Shown one piece after another: positions 21,464 through 28,782 of a stretch of DNA of 50,769 bases. A program made the position numbers and the translations under genes. This DNA comes from a virus. The DNA is taken from positions 1-50,769 of IMG/VR virus record IMGVR_UViG_3300029267_003325; one strand, 5' to 3'. The notes under the pieces were generated by a model. That model was not told where the DNA came from, ran no database searches, and worked only from the letters and a program-made list of their open reading frames with translations. Within the stretch, counting starts at the first letter, position 1. The number at the start of each line of letters is the position of its first letter.

Positions 21464-21538
21464 GGCTCCATCGTCTAGTCTGGTCAGGACACCGGGCCCT
21501 CAATCCGGTAACGGCGGGTTCAAATCCCCCTGGAGTCA
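21464..21538 (+). tRNA. tRNA-Glu (anticodon CTC), C33 variant
   Basis: Acceptor GGCTCCA/TGGAGTC, anticodon stem CCGGG/TCCGG with loop CCCTCAA (CTC), T-loop TTCAAAT. Nearly identical to the previous Glu tRNA, so a recent duplication changed the wobble base from T to C. Position 33 is C. Confidence 0.85.
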
Positions 21539-21551
21539 CTTGGAGGTAGAA

Positions 21552-21812
21552 ATGAAACTAGAGCATGTATTGTGGGGAATTATCATTGTTTTGGCAGTGA
21601 TCTTGAGTATTTTGATATGGGACACCTATTTCAGACCTGAAGGCGATCCTATTCCGATTCAGCCAAAGGAATATGTTCATCCAAAGGATATTGAAAAACA
21701 CTATCGGGATATTGAGAAAGACCTGAAAGAAAATGATGAGAAGGGCATAGGGCACATCAATCCTGGAGATGCCCTGAAACCGCCTCCTGGACCTTTACCA
21801 CCTGAATACTAA
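21552..21812 (+). CDS. Membrane-anchored small protein, spanin-like architecture
   Basis: An 87-residue protein with GGAGG before ATG 21552. One N-terminal helix (VLWGIIIVLAVILSILIW) is followed by a charged periplasmic part and a Pro-rich end (KPPPGPLPPEY). An N-in helix with a charged or Pro-rich tail is seen in spanins, but no lipoprotein partner overlaps it, so the assignment stays open. Convergent with the protease gene, overlapping by four bases. Confidence 0.7.
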   Translation: MKLEHVLWGIIIVLAVILSILIWDTYFRPEGDPIPIQPKEYVHPKDIEKHYRDIEKDLKENDEKGIGHINPGDALKPPPGPLPPEY

Positions 21813-22603
21813 TCTTCGATATCCAAAACTGGTTTTTCAGGTTCTTTTGGAGGCTTTTCTTCTGGTTTTTCCTCTGGTTCTTTTTTTGGTACTTTGGGGA
21901 TCAAGTTGTTGCCAAGTAACCGGCAGATATATGGTGTACTGATAGCTATACCATCTCCTGGTCCTTGTAAGATCAACACTCCTAAAATTTTCGTGCCTGC
22001 GTCATCAAAGATCCCCGATCCGCTACGGCCTTTCGTTGGTCGAGGGATGAATCGAAATCCAGCATGACCCACCATTGTTGCACTACCGATAAAGGCATTG
22101 GGCCAATTACCGCTAGGACATCCCGCAGAGATCAGTCTTTGATTTGGCTTGACGTGTTCATTGGAGATGGGAATTGATTTGGGGATTGGATAGTCACCAA
22201 ACGCTTTCTTTTCCAATGAAAGGATCGCCACATCTTCGATTGTATTTTTGCGATATTTTTCGAACAGAACTTGTGGCTTCATCATTGATGAAGGCTTGCC
22301 TGTTTTAAAGAAAAGCGTATACAAATCTCCAATTCGACCGCTCACAACATGACCAGCAGTTAGGATGTAAACATGCTTTTCATCGTCATGGAAAATTACG
22401 CCGGTGCCAACTCTTAGTTGGAAGCCTTTTCTTTTTTCTTTTTTCACTGAGCCATCTTTCTGTATAACATCAACTTCGACTTCAGCCTCGACTTTTTTCA
22501 TGATGAGACAGGTTGCTTCAAGGCAATCGGTCATGGAGGCGTGACAAAAATTAGGAAGGAGAAGAAGTGACAAAAGAACCAGCGGGAGGAGTTTTAGTTT
22601 CAT
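21809..22603 (-). CDS. Secreted trypsin-like serine protease
   Basis: A 264-residue protein with a signal peptide (LKLLPLVLLSLLLLPNFCHA). The triad is visible: His in YILTAGHVVSGR, Asp in IEDVAILSLE and Ser in TKGRSGSGIFDD. The spacing fits the S1/HtrA-like trypsin fold. A long Pro-Glu-Lys tail (PKKEPEEKPEEKPPKEPEKP) follows. It would act outside the cytoplasm, perhaps on host envelope proteins or virion maturation; the target is unknown. ATG 22603 is chosen because GGAG lies six bases upstream. Confidence 0.85.
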   Translation of the reverse strand: MKLKLLPLVLLSLLLLPNFCHASMTDCLEATCLIMKKVEAEVEVDVIQKDGSVKKEKRKGFQLRVGTGVIFHDDEKHVYILTAGHVVSGRIGDLYTLFFKTGKPSSMMKPQVLFEKYRKNTIEDVAILSLEKKAFGDYPIPKSIPISNEHVKPNQRLISAGCPSGNWPNAFIGSATMVGHAGFRFIPRPTKGRSGSGIFDDAGTKILGVLILQGPGDGIAISTPYICRLLGNNLIPKVPKKEPEEKPEEKPPKEPEKPVLDIED

Positions 22604-22661
22604 GAAGTTCTCCATTGTACTAACACTATCTTAATATAGTTATGGTTGGAGAACGAAAAAC

Positions 22662-22925
22662 TTGAATATTTTGTGTGCTGGTATACCGCGTTCGGGTAGC
22701 ACTTGGTTGTTCAATGTGCTAAGAACGATCTTTCTTTCTCAAGGAAAATCAGTTTGTAGCGGTTGGAATATCCCTCTTTCTGAAGCATATGAGGTTAATA
22801 TTGTGAACTACCCCGACCCTAAAGAGGTCGGGGCTTCCCGCTTCACCCTGAGCCGAGAGATATTTCCCTCGGTTTTGTTTCTCAGTCTGCGGGCTTTACT
22901 TAGCTCGTTTCTCAAAGGCAATTGA
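22662..22925 (+). pseudogene. Truncated sulfotransferase N-terminus
   Basis: The first 30 residues (NILCAGIPRSGSTWLFNVLR) are the PAPS-binding loop of a sulfotransferase. Soon after, the frame passes into sequence containing the hairpin at 22811-22833 and ends after 87 residues, far short of about 230. The rest is missing, so this is a remnant. The start is a TTG, which is weak. Confidence 0.6.
22811..22833 (+). other. IS200/IS605-like end hairpin
   Basis: CCCCGACC-CTAAAGA-GGTCGGGG is an 8-bp stem followed by CTTCCCGCTTC. Hairpins of this form with GGGGCTTCC downstream are typical of IS200/IS605/IS1341 ends. A second stem (CCGAG ... CTCGG) follows at about 22852-22876. This is probably the scar that cut the sulfotransferase gene. 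Confidence 0.5.
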
Positions 22926-23006
22926 ATGGCATTATTGTTCCTGGCTGAAGAGATTTGGTTATGGAATCAAAACCATGTTGTGATGATATATAGGCCAGGA
23001 GGGAAT

Positions 23007-23582
23007 ATGGCATATAATGCAAAACAATATTGGCAAACACGTTCAGCAACTTGGAATCGAGGAAAAAGAAAAGACGAACACACACACCTAGTAAACTTCC
23101 TAAATCACTACCTGCCAGATACCGGGACAATCCTGGATGTTGGGTCGGGTGATGGGAAGATATATCTGTTTCTGAAAGAAGACTTCGGAGACTTTCTTGA
23201 TGACCGTTATACGATGTGTGATTTTGTGGATGGCATGAGGCAAAAATGTTACGATAACACAGGTATGATGCCCGACAAATGGGACGGCAAGGTGTTGCCT
23301 TACGACGATGACAGCTTCGATGTCGTTTTGTCGGTCTCGGTTTGGTTGCACGTTCCGTTCGACAATATCAGAGAAGTCATTGCAGAGCATCAGCGGGTAG
23401 CCAAGAATTACATCTTTGTAGCCACATGGTATGATGGTGGTGACAAAAAAGTCGTTGGACCACACTGCTTTCATCACGATTATTACAGGTGGTTTGATGA
23501 ATTGAGTCTTGAAGTCATAGAAAAACACAAAACCCGATATGGCAATAGTGCCAAAAGACGTTGTTGGGTTCTGAAAACATAA
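23007..23582 (+). CDS. SAM-dependent methyltransferase
   Basis: A 191-residue class I methyltransferase. GTILDVGSGDGKIYLFLKE (about residue 38) is motif I for SAM binding. VLPYDDDSFDVVLSVSVWLH is motif IV with the DxxF(DV)V pattern. EHQRVAKNYIFVATW follows. Small-molecule-type methyltransferase; substrate unknown. ATG 23007 is chosen since AGGAGG precedes it; the frame from 22926 adds weakly supported residues. tRNA-Arg follows one base after the stop. Confidence 0.85.
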   Translation: MAYNAKQYWQTRSATWNRGKRKDEHTHLVNFLNHYLPDTGTILDVGSGDGKIYLFLKEDFGDFLDDRYTMCDFVDGMRQKCYDNTGMMPDKWDGKVLPYDDDSFDVVLSVSVWLHVPFDNIREVIAEHQRVAKNYIFVATWYDGGDKKVVGPHCFHHDYYRWFDELSLEVIEKHKTRYGNSAKRRCWVLKT

Positions 23583-23583
23583 A

Positions 23584-23655
23584 CCCGCTTAACTCAGAGG
23601 ATAGAGTGCCGCTTTCCTAAAGCGGGAGTCACAGGTTCAAATCCTGTAGCGGGTA
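23584..23655 (+). tRNA. tRNA-Arg (anticodon CCT)
   Basis: Acceptor ACCCGCT/AGCGGGT, D-arm ACTC-AGAGGATA-GAGT, anticodon stem CCGCT/AGCGG with loop TTCCTAA (CCT), T-arm ACAGG-TTCAAAT-CCTGT. Standard elbow. Confidence 0.93.
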
Positions 23656-23659
23656 CTAT

Positions 23660-23731
23660 GGGGCGTTAGCTTAAAGGATAAAGCAAGGGCCTTCTAAGCC
23701 TTAGATAGGGGTTCAATTCCTCTACGCCCTG
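23660..23731 (+). tRNA. tRNA-Arg (anticodon TCT)
   Basis: Acceptor GGGGCGT/ACGCCCT with G1-U72, D-arm GCTT-AAAGGATA-AAGC, anticodon stem AGGGC/GCCTT with loop CTTCTAA (TCT), T-arm AGGGG-TTCAATT-CCTCT. Standard elbow. Confidence 0.92.
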
Positions 23732-23775
23732 CTTAATAGTGGGCATAATCTTTGTGGTTAATGCCTAGATATTAT

Positions 23776-25194
23776 ATGCAATTCAGACGATGGTTAGAAG
23801 CAATTGACCCGGAAGAATACAAAAAGCTTCGGGGAGAAATTGAAAAAGCACGACAAAAGCAGTTTATCAAGAGCCAAGGGGGTCTGGGTAAAGCCATTCA
23901 CAAGGCCCGAGGCGTCTGGATGCTTCCATTTAGAGCCGCTCAGAAAGATCCGCAAGAGGGTTGGTTTATAGATTGGTTCGATCAGCCGGGTTCCATTCAA
24001 GATCTGAATGATGTTAGTATTGGAGACAAGGTGGCTGACCATTCATTGAACATGACTCCTTATTGGACAATTGCTGGGATCGATGAGGATAAGGGGAGGA
24101 TCTATTTGACACCCATTGAGCCCAATCCCTTTACTACTGGTGTCGGAGCAGGAGGCAAGAAGCTGGATCAATTTGATTACGATGTTCACAGCGGGGACTA
24201 TGAAAAGGAAAGAGTGGACCGTATTCTTGATAGGATCAGGCAGGGACAAGTCCACGATATAGACGACATGAAGTATTTATTACTAGGCACCGTTCCTGTG
24301 AATATGGGACCGAATGGGGCACAAGGAGGTTGGTACAATGCTTCCGATACGATGGCAAATCGCGGCGGGAATAAGGGTTTTGATGCCAAAACCATAATGA
24401 AGAAAGATGCGGAGAGTTTGAAACAATTTGGATTTTCGATGCCTACTAAAGCTCTAACCGGAGAATTGGACCCATATCTTTGGAGTCAATTCGTCAATGG
24501 TGAGACAGATCCAGAAAAAGCCCGAGAAACTCAGGTAGAAGGCGAAAACTTCGATGATCCAAACCAAATGTACAAGATGATTATGCAGCATCCTTCACCT
24601 CAAATCAAAATCCGTAACTGGGAGGCTCTGGTAGATCAATACAAGGGTTATAGTCGCTATCGCAAGGAATGGAGGGCGAAAGATTACGCTTCCGAGATAA
24701 GCGATAAGTGGGAAGCTGGAGGTTTTACCGATAAGAAATTCTTGCCGATAATTAAAAAAGCAGCAATTAGTATATCAAAACTACCGCCTCCTAAGGCCCG
24801 GAGAGATCCTTACTGGTACTTGAAAGAAAAGGCCATCATCTTCGCTAGTCAACACGACTGGGATGATGTAGTCAGGATGTTTGAGGATTCTGATACGGCT
24901 GACAATCGGAGATATATCTTCTATCATTATCGCGGTGATCGTTTTGGCAAAGAAGAAAAGCCGCAACTCAAGAATATCTGGAGGATGCTAGAGAAAGAAA
25001 GGCATCCAAAGAACTTGGAGGAGATCTTGAGTTTCTTGCACAAACAAGAACCCGAAGAAACAGAACAATGGGTTAAGAAACACGAAGATTTACTACAGAA
25101 GTCAATGAATGATGAGATTTATGGAAGAGATCTCAAGATTGTGTATGGTCGCATCAAGAACTGGCGGAATCTTCGAAGTAAATTTGGATTTTAG
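23776..25194 (+). CDS. Large protein with capsid-targeting-like N-terminus
   Basis: A 472-residue protein. ATG 23776 is chosen because MQFRRWLEAID matches the F-x-x-W-L tag of other proteins here and TAGATAT, a late-promoter-like sequence, lies just before it; GTG/ATG starts at 23752-23761 are possible. The body is charged and helical with many Lys, Asp and Trp (KGYSRYRKEWRAKDYA). The C-terminal 200 residues look like helical repeats. Probably a packaged internal head protein. No enzyme motif seen. Confidence 0.75.
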   Translation: MQFRRWLEAIDPEEYKKLRGEIEKARQKQFIKSQGGLGKAIHKARGVWMLPFRAAQKDPQEGWFIDWFDQPGSIQDLNDVSIGDKVADHSLNMTPYWTIAGIDEDKGRIYLTPIEPNPFTTGVGAGGKKLDQFDYDVHSGDYEKERVDRILDRIRQGQVHDIDDMKYLLLGTVPVNMGPNGAQGGWYNASDTMANRGGNKGFDAKTIMKKDAESLKQFGFSMPTKALTGELDPYLWSQFVNGETDPEKARETQVEGENFDDPNQMYKMIMQHPSPQIKIRNWEALVDQYKGYSRYRKEWRAKDYASEISDKWEAGGFTDKKFLPIIKKAAISISKLPPPKARRDPYWYLKEKAIIFASQHDWDDVVRMFEDSDTADNRRYIFYHYRGDRFGKEEKPQLKNIWRMLEKERHPKNLEEILSFLHKQEPEETEQWVKKHEDLLQKSMNDEIYGRDLKIVYGRIKNWRNLRSKFGF

Positions 25195-25215
25195 TCGCCA
25201 CCGCCGAATTATGGT

Positions 25216-25851
25216 CTAGGCTTCGTTGAAACCGCCCAGTGCTTCTTTGACCCTAGAGGGAATCAGAGTTAAAGCAGTATCATGAGGATCGTTACCCAAC
25301 CAGGGCTTAATTTCGATAATTTCATCTATGTCAATTTCGTGCGGTTTATTGCCTCCTCCTGGCAGGTCATCTATGAGTACAGTGTTGGCATTTTGGGCGA
25401 TCAAGTTCGCTTCATTATATCGGTCTTTGCCAAGGACTCGATCTGGAGGAATGGGGAACTCATTGGCTTCGATAACCATCCGTTGGAAAGCAGTTCCGCC
25501 GCTTGTTAGAATATAAACCTCTCCCATTTGTTGTAGAGTCTTTAATGTTTCTTGGGCATGTGGTCGAGATCTTGTGATGAACCACTTGTTCATCCAATCT
25601 TCTGGGGATTCATCTATCTTGATGATTTTGGCACCTTTTTCTTCCCATGCTTGAGTTAATTCCTCGGGACCGAGAGGCAGTTGGTTTACAATGGCCATTC
25701 GATCAGCAAGCCCTTGTTCTGGCTCTCTGGGAGCGAGATCGTTCCTTGAGTTGACAAGATATTGGGTTCTGACAAGGGTTTCATCGAGATCACAGAAGAT
25801 GACAGCCCTTCCGTTTTTCTCTTCTTTTATTAGCCACTGTCGAAAGTTCAT
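25216..25851 (-). CDS. HAD-superfamily phosphatase with capsid-targeting-like tag
   Basis: A 211-residue protein. Residues 1-11, MNFRQWLIKEE, form the tag seen on five other proteins. The HAD motifs follow: VIFCDLDETLVRT (motif I, Asp nucleophile), YILTSGG (motif II) and TVLIDDLP (motif IV). It would be a phosphohydrolase. It resembles small HAD phosphatases or 5'-nucleotidases; the substrate is unknown. The tag suggests it is packaged and injected, so it could act at once on infection. ATG 25851 is chosen because of the tag; TAGATAAATAC lies upstream. Confidence 0.85.
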   Translation of the reverse strand: MNFRQWLIKEEKNGRAVIFCDLDETLVRTQYLVNSRNDLAPREPEQGLADRMAIVNQLPLGPEELTQAWEEKGAKIIKIDESPEDWMNKWFITRSRPHAQETLKTLQQMGEVYILTSGGTAFQRMVIEANEFPIPPDRVLGKDRYNEANLIAQNANTVLIDDLPGGGNKPHEIDIDEIIEIKPWLGNDPHDTALTLIPSRVKEALGGFNEA

Positions 25852-25862
25852 GTATTTATCTA
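25852..25862 (-). promoter_or_regulatory. Late-promoter-like TAGATAAATAC
   Basis: On the minus strand TAGATAAATAC ends directly at the ATG of the HAD gene. It touches the 5' end of the divergent tRNA-Arg at 25863. Confidence 0.55.
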
Positions 25863-25934
25863 GGGCCGTGGGTGTGAAAGATAGCACGGTAGGCTTCGAA
25901 CCTGCAAGAAGGGGAGCGTTACCTCTACGGCCTA
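25863..25934 (+). tRNA. tRNA-Arg (anticodon TCG) with altered elbow
   Basis: Acceptor GGGCCGT/ACGGCCT (G1-U72), D-stem GTGT/GCAC, anticodon stem GTAGG/CCTGC with loop CTTCGAA (TCG), T-stem AGGGG/CCTCT. The D-loop GAAAGATA has A18-G19, and the T-loop AGCGTTA has A54-G55-C56. Confidence 0.87.
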
Positions 25935-25951
25935 CTTTTGCGGGAAATCTG

Positions 25952-25958
25952 CTAAATA
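25952..25958 (+). promoter_or_regulatory. Late-promoter-like CTAAATA
   Basis: CTAAATA ends four bases before ATG 25963 of a capsid-targeted protein gene. A weak AAGG lies between. Confidence 0.6.
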
Positions 25959-25962
25959 AGGT

Positions 25963-26361
25963 ATGAACTTTAGACAGTGGTTGGCGAATGAGTCTCTATG
26001 GGGGAAGGTGCCAACCTTCAAGTATGTGAAAAACCCTAGAGCCTACGCCGCCGACGCAGTGATTAAGAAAGAAATCAGCTTCCCGGTTTTTAAGAATCCC
26101 ACTCCCGAAGAGTTGGATTCTCTGACGAGGGATCATCACGAAGTTGGCGGGATCATAACCCCTAACGACGATGTCTATATCTGGCCCAGACTATACAAGA
26201 GCCATGAAAAGATGTTGGGATTGCTGGGAGAAAGGCAAATGAAGATGGCCTTTTACGCTCACCCGAAGAGGCGGATCGAGAAAGGCTATTCCACTCCCTA
26301 TATTGACATAGACGAACTACGAAATCACCCTAGAGTTCGGGAAATGGTGGGGAGGGGCTAA
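25963..26361 (+). CDS. Protein with capsid-targeting-like N-terminus
   Basis: A 132-residue protein starting MNFRQWLANESLWG. The first seven residues equal those of the HAD phosphatase gene on the other strand. The rest contains HHEVGGIITPNDDVYIWPRLY, which looks globular. No family recognised. Probably packaged. Its stop overlaps the CTAAATAC element of the next gene. Confidence 0.78.
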   Translation: MNFRQWLANESLWGKVPTFKYVKNPRAYAADAVIKKEISFPVFKNPTPEELDSLTRDHHEVGGIITPNDDVYIWPRLYKSHEKMLGLLGERQMKMAFYAHPKRRIEKGYSTPYIDIDELRNHPRVREMVGRG

Positions 26362-26365
26362 ATAC
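26358..26365 (+). promoter_or_regulatory. Late-promoter-like CTAAATAC
   Basis: CTAAATAC ends four bases before ATG 26370 and includes the TAA stop of the previous gene, so this promoter and the upstream stop share bases. Confidence 0.6.
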
Positions 26366-26369
26366 TACC

Positions 26370-27011
26370 ATGGACCTCAGTTTCTACGACTTTTACAACG
26401 TGATGAATGGTGGCAAGCCAGCCAAGCCTCTTCATTATGATCTGGAGGATTATACGAAGCAAATTACCAATTCTCCGGTGAATGGAATGGAGGGTGGCAC
26501 TTGGGAGTTGACTCCTCTTGAGGGAGAAGATTTTGCCCGATATTCTCATGATGATGTCGTAGATGCCTACACAAAAATTCATCAGGGCAAAAGCCCAACT
26601 GCTCTTGGCGAACCTCTGGATGACGCTGGCATGAGCAAATATGCAGGGATGCCTAACGAAAGTGTCTTAAACGAAGAGGACAAAAAGGTCTGGAGAGCCA
26701 AAAGACCCGATATTATCGATCTTTGGAGCAAACTTCGACCATATCTACCCATAAACGCAGAGCCAGTTCCCCATCATCATGAAGGCACTCGATACCGATA
26801 CGATGGCATCAGGATTACGGGAACTTCTACATTCATTAACGCTATATTAAGCAGGGTAAAAGATATTCTCCGATATGACAACTATCCGGGACTTAAAGTT
26901 GATGTGGAATATGAACAAATCAAAACCAAAGAGCGGGAAATGAAAGAAGGCCCTCGATTTGTGTGTTACATCCACGTAACAGAAAAACCAATCAAATATC
27001 CACTAAAGTGA
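26370..27011 (+). CDS. Probable virion or late protein
   Basis: A 213-residue protein. Its N-terminus MDLSFYDFYNVMNGGKPAKP is different from, but reminiscent of, the packaged-protein tags. The middle is acidic; residues 130-200 form a domain with HHHEGTRYRYDGIRITG. No family recognised. The late-promoter element and neighbours suggest a structural or packaged protein. It ends one base before tRNA-Thr. Confidence 0.72.
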   Translation: MDLSFYDFYNVMNGGKPAKPLHYDLEDYTKQITNSPVNGMEGGTWELTPLEGEDFARYSHDDVVDAYTKIHQGKSPTALGEPLDDAGMSKYAGMPNESVLNEEDKKVWRAKRPDIIDLWSKLRPYLPINAEPVPHHHEGTRYRYDGIRITGTSTFINAILSRVKDILRYDNYPGLKVDVEYEQIKTKEREMKEGPRFVCYIHVTEKPIKYPLK

Positions 27012-27083
27012 GCCTCTGTAGTGTAGCGGCCAGCACATCGCACCCGTAATGCGATAACGTGGGTTCAAGTCCCACCGGAGGCC
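27012..27083 (+). tRNA. tRNA-Thr (anticodon CGT), C33 variant
   Basis: Acceptor GCCTCTG/CGGAGGC, D-arm GTGT-AGCGGCCA-GCAC, anticodon stem TCGCA/TGCGA with loop CCCGTAA (CGT), T-arm GTGGG-TTCAAGT-CCCAC. Position 33 is C. The GGAGG in its 3' acceptor strand lies at ribosome-site distance from a GTG at 27086. Confidence 0.9.
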
Positions 27084-27085
27084 TT

Positions 27086-27253
27086 GTGGCAAAACCTAAA
27101 AAGATGGTCAGAAAACCGGCAACCAAGTTTGCACATCTTCGGAAGAAAATGAGGCGACGAGGGGGGTTAGTGAAATGGGATCACGCTAGAATGGCATTCT
27201 GGAATTACGAGTTCGACTCTCGTACCCTCCACTCTAAAAAAGGAGAACCATGA
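27086..27253 (+). CDS. Small basic protein whose frame runs through tRNA-Ala
   Basis: A 55-residue frame from GTG 27086, with GGAGG (in tRNA-Thr) four bases upstream. The first 27 residues are strongly basic (AKPKKMVRKPATKFAHLRKK), and the frame then passes through tRNA-Ala (27161-27231) and ends with a TGA that overlaps the next ATG. The ATGA overlap suggests it is translated. If it is, tRNA and mRNA share sequence. Alternatively translation is incidental. Confidence 0.5.
   Translation: MAKPKKMVRKPATKFAHLRKKMRRRGGLVKWDHARMAFWNYEFDSRTLHSKKGEP
27161..27231 (+). tRNA. tRNA-Ala (anticodon GGC), nested in a small frame
   Basis: Acceptor GGGGGGT/ACCCTCC with the G3-U70 Ala marker, D-arm GTGA-AATGGGA-TCAC, anticodon stem CTAGA/TCTGG with loop ATGGCAT (GGC), T-arm ACGAG-TTCGACT-CTCGT. 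Standard elbow. Confidence 0.9.
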
Positions 27254-27468
27254 GTTGGCTACTGTATGAAACTAATCATGAACTGTATGTTGGGTCTTAC
27301 AAAGAATCAGACGAGACCGTCTATTGCGGCGATTTTGTCTTGAGACCGTTTTGCACACTTAAAGAGAAAGACCGTGCCCTGACATTCGATACGAAGTTCG
27401 GTGCGGATATGGCGAAACAGCTTTTGGAAGATCGACACAATTTAAGTCTTGTGGTAAAGGAGGAGTAA
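27250..27468 (+). CDS. Hypothetical protein
   Basis: A 72-residue protein with AAAGGAG before ATG 27250. It has the pattern YETNHELYVGSYKESDETV, suggesting an anti-parallel sheet. Followed one base later by an HNH-type gene. Function unknown. Confidence 0.72.
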   Translation: MSWLLYETNHELYVGSYKESDETVYCGDFVLRPFCTLKEKDRALTFDTKFGADMAKQLLEDRHNLSLVVKEE

Positions 27469-27469
27469 A

Positions 27470-27754
27470 ATGTGTTTAACTATCCACACAATCAAATGTA
27501 AACTTTGTGGATCGGAAGCGTATAACTTCCACCACTTCATTCCGAAGACCCTCCACAGCAACAAATGGTTTAAAAAACGTTACACGAAAAAGGAAATGTC
27601 GGAAAGTGGCATTGACATTTGTAAGGATTGCCATAAAATGGTACACGATATTATTCCTTCGGAAAAAGATCTAGGTAGGAACTTCAATACCCTTAAAAAA
27701 CTGCGGGCTCATCCGAAGATGGCCGTGTATCTTGAATGGAAGGCGAAGCAATGA
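27470..27754 (+). CDS. HNH-type zinc protein
   Basis: A 94-residue protein. CKLCGSEAYNFHHFIPKTLH and later GIDICKDCHKMVHDI give the C-x2-C ... HH ... C-x2-C-H arrangement of an HNH nuclease core. It is short, lacks a DNA-binding extension and is in line with neighbours rather than next to a tRNA, so it might be a resident phage nuclease. It could be catalytic or structural. Confidence 0.7.
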   Translation: MCLTIHTIKCKLCGSEAYNFHHFIPKTLHSNKWFKKRYTKKEMSESGIDICKDCHKMVHDIIPSEKDLGRNFNTLKKLRAHPKMAVYLEWKAKQ

Positions 27755-27960
27755 ATTGTTTCAACGAAAAAAACGAACACATTGGTTCCCTTATCGAAAT
27801 TGCACGTTTTGATGGGGACGACCCAATAAGCGAGAGTGTGGTTAGATGGTGCCCTCAATGTGGTGCAGTGGTTGTTGACATAGAATGCGATGGAAGGATT
27901 TATCCTGGTCGAGTACGTAAAATGCAATTCCCAAGGGCCGGTTCCGAGAAAGCTGATTGA
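27751..27960 (+). CDS. Small zinc-binding protein
   Basis: A 69-residue protein starting at an ATG that overlaps the upstream TGA. VVRWCPQCGAVVVDIECDG gives a CxxC knuckle and a further Cys. Its 3' end overlaps a tRNA-like element. Function unknown. Confidence 0.68.
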   Translation: MNCFNEKNEHIGSLIEIARFDGDDPISESVVRWCPQCGAVVVDIECDGRIYPGRVRKMQFPRAGSEKAD

Positions 27961-28012
27961 CGAAAGCTTCATCGCACCAATCGGCAGCAGGGTTCGACTC
28001 CCTGCCGGTCCA
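27935..28012 (+). other. tRNA-like element with abnormal middle
   Basis: GGGCCGG/CCGGTCC makes a 7-bp acceptor-like stem and CAGGG-TTCGACT-CCCTG is a perfect T-arm, followed by A and CTT as in intact tRNAs. The middle does not give a normal D- or anticodon arm. Instead GCTGATTG pairs with CAATCGGC over 8 bp with an 18-nt loop. It may be a decayed tRNA, or one interrupted by a small insertion. Confidence 0.5.
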
Positions 28013-28024
28013 CTTAGGAGAGAA

Positions 28025-28711
28025 ATGGTTGTTGGACTAGCGGGTTACTATCTAGGAGATGCTTGGACTTCAATCAACTATTTTTTGAGAGCGAGCGAAT
28101 GTCAGCAAGAACCAATGGAAATTTCCACTATTGTGGAAGGAATAGATTTCAAAGAGTTAATTATTTCGATCATGGAATTGCTAGATGCTCCCAATAGTCA
28201 ACTCATTTTAACCAACAAAGAGCCCGATTGGAAACCGAAATTTTACGAGACCTATTTCTCGAAATTGTACCCCACAAAAATCCGGTGGTCGGGCAATTCA
28301 AATATAATCTGCTATCAATTTGATGCCCGTTGCAACGCTGATTTGAAGAGTTGTACAAAGCAAGAGGTCGGGGCAATTCAGGCTCATTTAGAAAGCCTCC
28401 AGTTTCGTGTTGTCGATGTTGGGCATTTTACTCCTTTAGCTAAAATCGTGGATTATTTGGCTTCTTCGGCATTGTATGTTGGCTTGGATAGCGGGGTGAC
28501 TTGGGTGGCGGCGAGCGTAGGAGTGCCCATTGCTTTGATTATGAACGACATGAGGGGCAACGCGATTAACTCAATGTTTGACAGAAAGGTCGTCTTCTAT
28601 CACCGGACCAGCGATTTCATTGAACACGAAGGATTTCTAGCCGATTACGAAAAGAATGTGGGGAAAATTATCACCCAAGAGATAGATTCTCAGTGGATTC
28701 ATTTACTTTAG
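28025..28711 (+). CDS. GT9-like glycosyltransferase (heptosyltransferase type)
   Basis: A 228-residue protein. The C-terminal half has FTPLAKIVDYLASSALYVGL, then DSGVTWVAASVGVPIALIM, the D-S-G ... A...G.P signature of GT9 enzymes that bind ADP- or other nucleotide sugars. It lacks a full N-terminal Rossmann domain (usual length about 320), so it may be a short or divergent form. ATG 28025 is chosen for its GGAG; the frame from 27890 would read through the tRNA-like element. Confidence 0.7.
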   Translation: MVVGLAGYYLGDAWTSINYFLRASECQQEPMEISTIVEGIDFKELIISIMELLDAPNSQLILTNKEPDWKPKFYETYFSKLYPTKIRWSGNSNIICYQFDARCNADLKSCTKQEVGAIQAHLESLQFRVVDVGHFTPLAKIVDYLASSALYVGLDSGVTWVAASVGVPIALIMNDMRGNAINSMFDRKVVFYHRTSDFIEHEGFLADYEKNVGKIITQEIDSQWIHLL

Positions 28712-28782
28712 GAATTGCAATTGCAATTTATTTTGGAATCATCTATATTGTTCGTCTAAGATTAGAAAATCATGGAAGTTAA
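28693..28782 (+). CDS. Tiny membrane peptide
   Basis: A 29-residue frame from GTG 28693, hydrophobic (TLGIAIAIYFGIIYIV) with a basic end (RLRLENHGS). It ends one base before the next ATG. The size resembles other one-helix phage peptides. Weak support, as there is only a poor ribosome site. Confidence 0.42.
   Translation: MDSFTLGIAIAIYFGIIYIVRLRLENHGS

Noticed and set aside
21552-21812. Firm assignment as a spanin
   Set aside because: Architecture is compatible, but there is no overlapping lipoprotein partner and no lysis genes nearby.
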